Shown here: piece by piece, positions 1 to 6,624 of the stretch | How positions within the stretch are numbered: position 1 is the stretch's first letter | How the letters are laid out: each line of letters begins with the position of its first letter | Made by a program: the position numbers and the translations under genes | The notes under the pieces: model-generated | The model's database searches: none | What the model saw: the letters and a program-made list of their open reading frames with translations, nothing else | Told to the model about the DNA's origin: nothing | Source: JAYUDN01 sp043769645 | Lineage (GTDB): Bacteria; Patescibacteriota; Gracilibacteria; BD1-5; UBA2023 | Reading direction: 5' to 3' | DNA: 6,624 bases | Assembly: GCA_043769645.1 (NCBI GenBank) | Contig: JAYVJC010000052.1 | Span: 1-6,624 of the forward strand

Positions 1-3000
1 CCACAGTTGGTGGTACAATATGGTCGATTATTGGCATAGAATACATCCTTGATATACTTCGTGGCTTTTGGTAAAACATCTGAAGGCAGTATGAATCCAA
101 CTCGTTTGAGATCCTGGAGCCGAGATACGACCGTAAGCGTAAGAGGAAGCGATGATATTTCCGAGTCCGTCCAATATCCGAATCATCCATCGTACCGCTG
201 GTAGGAAGCCACTCCTCCTATCACTTCATTTATCACATCTTTGAGAGAAACCTCAGTATATCACTCTTCTTTAGAGTTGTAGCGCTTCAGCATCTTCGTC
301 GAGAGGTCATACGGGATCCCGATACTGTCATAGAGTTCTTTCATATAGACCTGTGGCATAATAGCGGCGAGTTTCTGCTCGATGCAACCATATGGGTATC
401 ATGCAAGAAAATCTATCCCTGAGAGGAGTCCAGGAAGGAGAGTTCCAGCATATGAAATAGTGAGGGATCATCCATTCTCACGGATGGCACGCTCAAGCTC
501 TATACGCTCAGCTGCCTTTGGATCCGCTCGACCACTCGTCGCGACGGTCTCACTGGTCGTCGTCTCGATAATCGGGAGGGTCATCTCGATAGTATCTTGA
601 TCCCCGGTTGCTCGAGAAACGGCCTTGATCGTGATCTTCGAGGCCCATGGAGAGAGATTTCGTACTTTTTCGATGGAGTCTACCACGAGTTCAAATGGCA
701 CGGCAACTTGGGATCAGGCCTTGATTTCGATGGATTGTTTTGGACTCTGAATAGCGACATTGCTGGCCTCGACTGAAATATCGAAGGTTGCATCTTTTTC
801 CGTTTTGTTGAATATCACGGGGGCTATCTCGACGGTATCCGACGTACCGAGAAACCTCGGAAGGTTATCATTGATGAGGACACTTTTTGAAGTCTCTATA
901 TGAGTCGTCCCAACGCCGAACTGACTCTTTTTAGTATTGATGAGAGCTTCGATCACCCACGTCGTGAGGTTATCGGGAAGGTCAGGCGTCGTGATCGTGA
1001 AATTCCCACTCTGATCCGTCGTGAAGTCAGATTGCCAGAACGCTGTATCCTTGAATACTCCACGTTTTTTCTTCGAGAGTCATCATTTTTGACCTTCTCA
1101 GGCTCCTCACTTTTCTCCAAGTGACGTATCCTTCACTTCGAGTTTTTGTATCAAGTTGAGGAGAGAAGTATAATTTGCTACTCAGAGGTACCGCTTCATA
1201 TCGTAGAAGTAGGCAAATGGATTCTTGAGTGGATTCCCGGCGAGCGCGAGGAGGCTCTCATCGACGATCGAAAGGCTTCCATTTGCTCATGCGACGGCTT
1301 TCCCTGCTCTATCCTTCACATTCACGGTGATCTTCACGGGCTCTCCCGGGAGGTATTTTGACTTCGAAGCACTCACGGTTACGGCGAGCTTTTTCGGATC
1401 CGGGAGTACTTTGACTACGGCCAGTGCTCGCTTGTAGATCGGGAGTTTTTCTCCTGGATTCTGTCCAAGAGCAAAGACCTTGACATAGACATTCGGGATA
1501 TAGGTATCAAGTATCGGGAACTCGATACGCACCGTTGTCCCAGTGATGTCTTGGATATAAGAGTTGAGTATACCATCGTCCTTTTCGATACTGACGAGCA
1601 TTTTCCCGGACTCGATAGGAGTTTTGAGGGTAAACCCAGCTCGATCTCCGACGGAGAGGAGCGTAGCATCTGCGGTGATATCGGCGATCGCATTGTTTCA
1701 CTCATACCAATACGTCTCATCATTTCCAGAGACGTAGGTGTAGGTACTCGAAGTGAAGCCGATATTATTCGCTCCAGTATAGGTCGCTTGTATCTCATAT
1801 TCTCCCCCGGTCGCCGAGACAAAGGTAGAGGTAAACTCCCCCCGAGCATCCGATGTAGCAGTATCACTCGCTATCACTTTTTCCTCGATCGCTCATTCAT
1901 TGTAGAAGACTCCGTCAACCCCCTCTTTTTTTACATTTTTCCATTCCCGCTTTATGAGCGTGAGTCATACGGTTTTTCCAGCGAGTCACTTCGCAGCAGG
2001 GTCGAGGACGACCCCACTGAGTTTCACGCCTTTTTTCCCACTGTTCCAGTACGGAGCCATAATCCCTACATATCCATCGGTGGCGTGGACGATCTGACTT
2101 ACGGCGTGATTGACCGTTTTCTTGGTATCTGGATCGGTCACCTCGAGCGAGTAGGTATAGATGCGCTCTCCGGTGGTCGCCCCCTTTTCATACTCGTGAT
2201 GGATGATGGTATTTCCGAGTGTATCGAGCGTTCCTGTTCCACTCGATTCCATCATATCATGGTAGTCGCATGAACCCCAATAAAGACAATCCGAATAGGC
2301 GGAGCCTTCAGAAAAGGTATAGTTACTATACCCCTCTGGATTGAAGTAATAATTCTGTGACAAGAGAGAATACTGGTACTCGGCACCAGCGAGCGCGCCC
2401 CCGAAGTAGTACTCAGCATGTCCTGGGATATCGACACTATCTCCCACAAAGACATCAGACTTCGGGACTTCACCTGATACTTTGAAGACTGGTTTTTTGT
2501 AGGCGTCGATGAAGAATTCTCCGTTATTGTAGACAGTATAGGAGTTCCCATTTTCATCCGGAATATCGAGTTCAAAGGTATATCGTCCGAGTGGGGCGGT
2601 CTTCGGTAGGACGAACTCGCCATGGAAATTCGAATTGGCATCGATAGTTATATCCATCTCCGTGATAGTGACTGGTCCTCATACACTTCACTCTCCTCAG
2701 AGGATTTTGATCTTTCCCTTTCGAACTGCTGATGGAGCGTATCCATCAAAGTGAAAGTTACGAAGGATCCCCTTGAAGTAGACCGTGTCAGCTGGTTTAT
2801 AGAGTGGTCGATCCGGATAGATGTACAGGTAGTCTCGGCTCGAGGCATCCTGACCAGAAATATACTTGAAGTCATAGTTTGAAGTCTGATCTTGGCCAAG
2901 ATTGAGAACTCAGTAGAAGCTACTATTTTTCGCGATGATAATATCGAGGAGCGCACCCGTACTAGTTATTTTATATAGCTTTTTGCCACTATCGTACACA

Positions 3001-5513
3001 ATCGGAGGAGTTGACATGGTTTCATAACTACTTTTTTCAGAACTCCAGCGATAGGCCGTGAAACTCAGGTCTGAAGGGATGGTTTTTCCATCATAACTCG
3101 AAGTGAAGATGATACGACTATTGTTCCCATCTTCGAGCGTGAGGGAGAGATTCGATCGGATAAATGTGTGGGAAAATGACTGTTGAAGTTTTGGGTCGGC
3201 CCCATCAAGGTATCCATGGATATAGATATAGGGCTCGGTAAATGTTTCTCAGAGGACTTCTTTTTCGAGGTCTACCTGTGTCGGAGTGACGGTCCAGAAT
3301 CGGTTTTTGAGGGATATTCTCTTGGATACCTCTTTGATACAATGAGGATTTGGTGGAGAATAATAAGAACCTCCTATGTTTTCTTGTCTCAGAAGGTCAA
3401 TATATCCCGCTTCATCCATCTCACAGACATCCATATTGGTCATATCCGTATTGACCGAGAGGAGGCCGAGCACGATCGGTAATGATGAAGGGATTACCTC
3501 CGTCTGGTGTCACTCGGAACTACCGTAGAGGTATCGATCATTTGGTGCAGTCGGTCCGGTATTCACGGTAAATGAACCCTTTTTCGAAAGCTCTTGACCG
3601 TACTCGTCAGTCAGTGATGGGAGAAAATCTATCCGATAGGAGAGTGATGGATTGAGCCTCAGATCGACAATATACGCATTTTTTCCGCTTATCTGTGGAC
3701 AGGTGTAGGTTTTGGTATAGTTTTGTCCAGCGGTATTCCATAGGTCTTCACCACGGTCATATCGAAGCGTCGGTGATTTCGAGGTAGGAAGCGTCACAAT
3801 ACTTGATCCCGATCAAAGCTTAGTATCTGGCGTATAGCTATAGTCATAGTATTCGTCGCGGCCGAGGATTTTATTGTTCATATAGACACATCCGAGTGTA
3901 TTCGAGAGGAGACTTAACCCTGATACGACCAAGGCGGATGCCGTTCGAAATCCATAAGTCTCATCCTTTGTGATGGCTTTATTGGAATTCTTCGATATGA
4001 CCACTTTGTAGGCTGTATCCTGTTTGAGTGGGTTCTTCGGAGTGATTTTGAGTTGTTGTTTATTGTCCTCTATTCCAGTAATGTTTCCTTGCGCATCGTA
4101 CATATTCATCTTCGCATAAGCTATACTCGACTCGATCGGAGTATGATCTTTTTCCGTTCGCACCGTGAGAAAAGTGGGGTCAAGTGGGACGACTTGGTCG
4201 AAGGAAACAAGGAAAAAGAGCTGCTCACTCGGGAGGAGTCGAGTGGACATATCGTAGCTTCTGGTATCACTCAGCGTCCCCGAACTATCTTTGATATTCT
4301 GATAGGCTCCAACAGTTGCATACGCTGAGGTATGTATTGATTTTTGTACCTCTTGACCGAGGGATTCGGTTCCATATTTGGGATGTAGGGTGGTATGAAC
4401 GACGAGTGAGTAGTCCGTACTATAGGTAAATGGACGGTCTTTTGGTGTGATCGTAAAGTGGGTCTCGCTCGAGCTTCCATCTTCGTTTTTTAGCGGAGTA
4501 ACTACTACTTTTGTAGTATTGAGAGTCTTCTTTGAATCCCCAGTCTCATTTGGTGATGTAATTGCTGTAATTAAATTTACAGGATTAATTAATGATTCAA
4601 ATTGTTGACCAGGTATCTGAGTTATATCAATACTTCCAGTCGATAGTTCAATTGCTTGGGACAAGCTCTCAGCGGTCACTGGAAAATTGGTTGAGAGAGA
4701 TATTCCCATATAGGGAGAAAATATATCTGAGACTTGAACGCGAAGTGGTGTCGTCATGATCTCACCCGTCAGTACCTGAGTCAGTCCATGAAGGAGGCCT
4801 GGAATATCTGATACTTCCATCTGGTATCGTGTGGCTCACTGGAGTGGTGTCGTCGGGATGAATTCGAGGATACTCGTATTGGTCCAGACACATTTTCCTT
4901 CGATATGAGGAGTGATAGTGAGAGGACAAGGAAGCGTATCTCGCTTATCGAGATTGGTGAGCGGCACCATCGGCGTATTGAAGACCACGGTGATATTTTG
5001 GCTCAAAGTATCGAGTGATCCAGTAGGGAATATTTTGACCGCCTGGGCTCCTGGCGTGGCAATGAATGTCACGGTTTTATCCTTTCCGAGAGGAGTACCA
5101 TCTGATTTCTGTACGGCCGAAGCGACGGTGAGATCATAGGTTTCGCCCGTTTCGAGGGACTTCGAGAGCGTGTATGATATCGTCTTCGCATCAGCACCGA
5201 CACTAACTTTCCCATCGACGTGAGGGGAAAGGGTGACGGTCTCGGGAGTGATCGATCCGGGAGTGACGCCCGAGTCGAGGGTTAGCGTCAGAACCTTTGT
5301 ATTATACGGGATCTTCCCCGTATCTTCGGAGATTTCTTGACTCGTTCATGTTGGACCTTCTTTCCCTCTGCCTCCGAGCGAGGGAAGTGATGGGGCGTAT
5401 ATCCACCCTACGACTCCGACCATCCCGAGGAGAATGAGGAGTGAAATGATTTTCCAGTGGGCTCAGATACTTTCTAGAAACGATTTTTTGGTAGAGGGGG
5501 TTCCTTCAGGCAT
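1..5513 (-). CDS. Thioester-type bacterial alpha-2-macroglobulin, membrane-anchored; UGA read as Gly; C-terminus beyond the window
   Basis: One frame is open from ATG 5513-5511 to the window edge (1837 complete codons) with no TAA or TAG and 25 TGA. The N-terminus is basic (STKK), followed by one hydrophobic helix at about residues 22-40. There is no lipobox, so the protein is probably anchored with its bulk outside. Ig/macroglobulin-like beta domains follow. Family marks in order are: a macroglobulin domain ending in W.NTSILEFIPTTPL (to ~225); the MG2 motif YPDRPLYKPADTVYFKGILR (899-918); YKKPVFKV (1005-1012); HAEYYFGGA (1032-1040); VDESLLAL (1417-1424); DTAFW (1489-1493); LPDNLTTW (1512-1519); the thioester YPYGCIEQ (1706-1713); and DGGFGYW (1775-1781). 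The known family role is to trap proteases: bait-region cleavage exposes the Cys-Gln thioester. E. coli YfhM has about 1650 residues; this one has 1837 with its thioester domain still incomplete. The extra length is mostly N-terminal (about 230-860), which I cannot assign. Family call is very sure; target proteases are unknown. Confidence 0.95.
171..191 (-). other. Thioester-domain motif DGGFGYW containing a UGA-encoded Gly
   Basis: Residues 1775-1781 read D-G-(UGA)-F-G-Y-W. DGGFGYW is a hallmark of the alpha-helical thioester domain in bacterial alpha-2-macroglobulins, lying about 60 residues after the thioester Cys. The second Gly is encoded by TGA at 183-185. Trp in the same motif is encoded by TGG. 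This is the clearest single position in the window showing that UGA means Gly rather than stop or Trp. Confidence 0.92.
375..398 (-). other. Thioester motif YPYGCIEQ of the alpha-2-macroglobulin
   Basis: Residues 1706-1713 read YPYGCIEQ. Cys1710 (384-386) and Gln1713 (375-377) are the pair that forms the internal beta-cysteinyl-gamma-glutamyl thioester in this family. The usual bacterial form is C-[LTI]-E-Q preceded by YPYG, so the site looks functional. The codon just before it (399-401, residue 1705) is TGA, read as Gly. Under the standard code the protein would end immediately before its active site. Confidence 0.95.
1080..1121 (-). other. Gly/Lys-rich linker with four UGA codons, before the alpha-2-macroglobulin DTAFW motif
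   Basis: Residues 1465-1478 read LGEKGGAGEGQKGG, wait-free of bulky residues; the Gly at 1469, 1472, 1477 and 1478 are all TGA (1107, 1098, 1083, 1080), the last two adjacent. Relatives often carry a Gly-rich disordered loop at this point, just before the segment that ends in DTA-[FY]-W. Reading UGA as Trp would put four Trp in a hydrophilic loop, which is implausible. Confidence 0.75.
2760..2819 (-). other. MG2-domain motif (DRPLYKPADTVYFKG) of the alpha-2-macroglobulin
   Basis: Residues 899-918 carry the macroglobulin MG2 signature, usually written as DRP-x-YRPGD-x-V-x-F-K in the family. Arg902 of DRP is encoded by CGA (2808-2810), which shows that CGA is read as Arg here. Ala and Asp stand where many relatives have Gly and Asp (KPAD versus RPGD). 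This motif starts the conserved core; everything before residue ~860 is more divergent. Confidence 0.85.
4495..4735 (-). other. AT-rich, UGA-free patch inside the alpha-2-macroglobulin gene
   Basis: This part, about residues 260-340, uses visibly more A/T-ending codons (TTA, AAT, ATT, TTT) than the flanking gene; the densest stretch is about 4555-4640. It lies in a run of 340 codons (3816-4835) with no UGA, although that run holds at least 18 Gly, all written GGN. The frame stays open and no repeat or insertion junction is visible. It may be a recombined or more recently acquired segment, or ordinary variation. I computed no codon statistics. Confidence 0.4.
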
Positions 5514-5539
5514 AAAAAACTAAGTAAGCGAATAATGCT

Positions 5540-5568
5540 ATTATAGAGGGTTCTAAGAAATAGCAAAG
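5540..5568 (-). promoter_or_regulatory. Probable promoter of the alpha-2-macroglobulin gene
   Basis: A perfect TATAAT (minus strand, 5545-5540) lies 26 bases before the ATG. The -35 region is weak: the best candidates, TTGCTA at 15 bases spacing or CTTTGC at 17, match TTGACA poorly. Transcription from this box would start near 5533 and leave a leader of only about 20 bases. No Shine-Dalgarno sequence is visible in front of the ATG (the bases there are TTAGTTTTTT). Confidence 0.5.
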
Positions 5569-5640
5569 GTTTTTGATGGTATATATGGTAGTAGAGGGGA
5601 GAGAAATAATTATAAATTCTCAGAAATTAAAAAATTACCA

Positions 5641-5676
5641 ACTAGCAAAACGAGCAGTTTTTAAAAATTTGCTAGT
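5641..5676 (-). terminator. Probable intrinsic terminator after the 213-residue gene
   Basis: A perfect 9-bp inverted repeat (ACTAGCAAA at 5641-5649 and TTTGCTAGT at 5668-5676) encloses an 18-base loop, starting 17 bases after the TAA stop. On the minus strand it is followed by TGGTAATTTTTTAA, a T-rich run beginning about six bases after the stem. The stem is low in G+C and the T run is slightly displaced, so termination may be partial. On the plus strand no T run follows, so it would act on minus-strand transcripts. Confidence 0.5.
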
Positions 5677-5692
5677 CTAGACCCTAACTTAT

Positions 5693-6334
5693 TTACTCCT
5701 TCACTCAAAATAAAACATATCATCCATTTTGAAGATTTGTTTGACTCTCTGGAGTATGCCCATAAATACCGTGGCTCTTGATATAGTCCAATCCCTCATT
5801 TCTTAGAAGTGCAGGAAACATTTTGGAGTTAAATGCGCTGGAATGATAATCTATCACGGTAAGCGCTACCCTATGGGTAGTAGCTAATATCTTTCGAATT
5901 GATTGATCTAATGTTGCATCTGCATTATCTCCATTAAAGATAAAACTCGTAAGACTAGAATCGGTAGCTACTCTCGAGTCATAAAGTGAATGTTCAATCC
6001 TTCTTTGTCTATCTAAACTTCCCAAATTTTCAACTCACGACGGTAACTGAAGCGATGAAGCAATTGCCGTTGCTGTAAGCATGGCATCAACCTGAGGATG
6101 TGAATATACCGGAACTGGAGATCGGTCTTTTCATGTGATAAGCTTTCCGAATTCGTGAAGTAGTCTTTTGTCCCCATCCTTTTCTTCAGCCCGCAAGTCG
6201 ACGTAGCTATAAGCATCAATGAGGAGTTGTTGAACAATATCATTGACGCTCGGGAGTTGAATAGATCATGATTCTATATCAACGACAGAGTCTTTTGGTC
6301 GTATAAAAGCTAGTAACTGAGGATACTTATCCAT
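5693..6334 (-). CDS. Hypothetical soluble protein, 213 residues, five UGA-encoded Gly
   Basis: ATG 6334-6332 opens a frame that ends at TAA 5695-5693. It crosses TGA at 6266, 6131, 6035, 5720 and 5705; without recoding it would be broken into pieces. The ATG is chosen because it is the first in the frame and sits about 16 bases after the likely transcription start of a good promoter. There is no signal peptide, membrane helix or Cys cluster, so a cytoplasmic protein is likely. I do not recognise the family. The start (LLAFIRPKDSVVDIESGS) faintly recalls motif I of class I methyltransferases (DxGxGxG), and the C-terminal part (VALTVIDYHS, then NGGYVLFGVKE) alternates strand and helix as such folds do. 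But the glycine pattern is incomplete and I would not assign it. The gene is codirectional with its neighbours but appears to have its own promoter and terminator. Confidence 0.85.
5694..5706. repeat. 13-bp direct repeat at a gene end, copy 2
   Basis: Identical to 6432-6444 and in the same place relative to the stop codon. It contains GGAG on the minus strand, but no start codon follows within translation-initiation distance, so it is not a ribosome binding site for the next gene. Confidence 0.6.
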
Positions 6335-6356
6335 AGTAAAATGTAAAGAATTATAT

Positions 6357-6386
6357 ATAATATAGATTTACTAATATATATGTCAA
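6357..6386 (-). promoter_or_regulatory. Sigma70-type promoter of the 213-residue gene
   Basis: On the minus strand a perfect TTGACA (6386-6381) is followed after 18 bases by TATTAT (6362-6357); TATATT at 16 bases spacing is an alternative -10. The flanks are A/T only, as is typical for a strong promoter. The predicted start is near 6350, giving a leader of about 16 bases before the ATG and no room for a clear Shine-Dalgarno sequence. Confidence 0.65.
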
Positions 6387-6430
6387 TAGATTCTTTCAAT
6401 TTATTTTGAATCAAATAATAGGAGAAATTC

Positions 6431-6624
6431 CTACTCCTTCACTCTGAAACTACTCTTTTCTCTCCTGACTTCTTTTTCTTCTTTTTTGAGGACGATCTCG
6501 ACTGTATGTGATCCTGGGGTGATCGTGAGGAGTATTTCTTTTGTGACTTTCCCATCAATGGTCCAGGTCGCTGTATCATAGGGAATATTGGTCGAGTATT
6601 TGAGTGCGATTTTCTGGATTTTCT
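6431..6624 (-). CDS. C-terminal 63 residues of an upstream gene; possibly the end of a PBP1C-like protein
   Basis: The frame enters from the window edge and ends at TAG 6433-6431. It has no UGA. The residues form a small beta-sandwich-like end: NIPYDTATWTIDGK, then LLTITPGSHTVEIVL, a Lys/Glu-rich stretch, and FRVKE. The pattern 'W-x-[IL]-DG-K ... PG-x-H-T-[VL]' followed by a last hydrophobic strand resembles the C-terminal BiPBP_C domain of penicillin-binding protein 1C, a periplasmic peptidoglycan polymerase. PEGA and other Ig-like domains share parts of this pattern. PBP1C genes are commonly adjacent to thioester alpha-2-macroglobulin genes (yfhM-pbpC in E. coli), which supports the reading, but here another gene lies between them. 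The coding frame is sure; the identity is tentative. Confidence 0.8.
   Translation of the reverse strand, partial: KIQKIALKYSTNIPYDTATWTIDGKVTKEILLTITPGSHTVEIVLKKEEKEVRREKSSFRVKE
6432..6444. repeat. 13-bp direct repeat at a gene end, copy 1
   Basis: TACTCCTTCACTC (plus strand) also occurs at 5694-5706. In both places it is the end of a minus-strand gene and encodes V-K-E followed by TAG or TAA (GTG AAG GAG TAR). The intergenic sequence after it differs. Confidence 0.6.

Larger units (their letters stand above)
5514..5692. other. AT-rich intergenic region between the 213-residue gene and the alpha-2-macroglobulin gene
   Basis: This 179-bp gap holds the inverted repeat at 5641-5676 and the TATAAT at 5540-5545. 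A second TATAAT (minus strand, 5614-5609) has no well-spaced -35 element. I see no tRNA, riboswitch or small gene in it. Confidence 0.6.

Noticed and set aside
1415..1867. Minus-strand ORF of 150 codons in another frame
   Set aside because: It overlaps the macroglobulin frame that carries the family motifs. Its protein is rich in Ser/Arg and has no fold signature.
1551..2273. Plus-strand ORF of 240 codons
   Set aside because: It lies antisense to the alpha-2-macroglobulin, whose motifs are continuous through this region. The translation is low in complexity and has no recognisable domain; it is a shadow of the opposite frame.
2648..2956. Minus-strand ORF of 102 codons
   Set aside because: It is out of frame with the MG2 motif encoded at the same place, so it is a shadow.
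1..5513. Decayed pseudogene of an alpha-2-macroglobulin
   Set aside because: All interruptions are TGA, none TAA or TAG; there are no frameshifts, the motifs are intact, and several TGA fall at expected Gly positions. Decay would give mixed stops and indels.
5609..5641. Second promoter before the alpha-2-macroglobulin (TATAAT at 5614-5609)
   Set aside because: The nearest -35-like sequence (TTGGTA, 5641-5636) is 21 bases away, too far. In such AT-rich DNA a TATAAT alone is weak evidence.
1..6334. UGA as tryptophan (code 4)
   Set aside because: It would give DG-W-FGYW in a conserved Gly position and four Trp in a hydrophilic loop. Trp is regularly encoded by TGG at its conserved sites.
6417..6435. 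Hairpin at the stop codon of the upstream gene as a terminator
   Set aside because: The stem is only 5-7 weak pairs including a G-T, it overlaps the stop codon, and no proper T run follows.

Overview
The window comes from a bacterium that reads UGA as glycine (genetic code 25), as known in Gracilibacteria (BD1-5/GN02) and Absconditabacteria (SR1). All recognisable coding is on the minus strand. In the standard code it looks like short fragments separated by TGA. The fragments share one frame, however, and join into long proteins once TGA is read as Gly. Two of the TGA codons fall where the protein family is expected to carry Gly. CGA and CGG still appear to mean Arg at motif positions (DRP, KREW), which leans towards Gracilibacteria over the Absconditabacteria clade in which those codons are thought to read as Trp.

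Layout, in order of transcription (high to low coordinates): (1) 6624-6431, the last 63 residues of a gene whose end resembles the beta-rich C-terminal domain of penicillin-binding protein 1C (tentative); (2) a 96-bp AT-rich gap with a good sigma70-type promoter; (3) 6334-5693, a 213-residue soluble protein with five in-frame UGA codons that I do not recognise; (4) a 179-bp AT-rich gap with a probable intrinsic terminator and a perfect TATAAT box; (5) 5513 to beyond position 1, a very large membrane-anchored bacterial alpha-2-macroglobulin with 25 in-frame UGA codons, an intact thioester motif (YPYGCIEQ) and the start of the thioester domain. Its C-terminus lies outside the window.

In other bacteria, thioester alpha-2-macroglobulins sit in the periplasm or on the cell surface, trap attacking proteases, and are often encoded beside PBP1C, a peptidoglycan repair enzyme. 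If the upstream fragment is PBP1C-like, this is a defence-and-repair locus in a reduced, recoded patescibacterium. The middle gene has its own apparent promoter and terminator, so the three genes need not form one operon.
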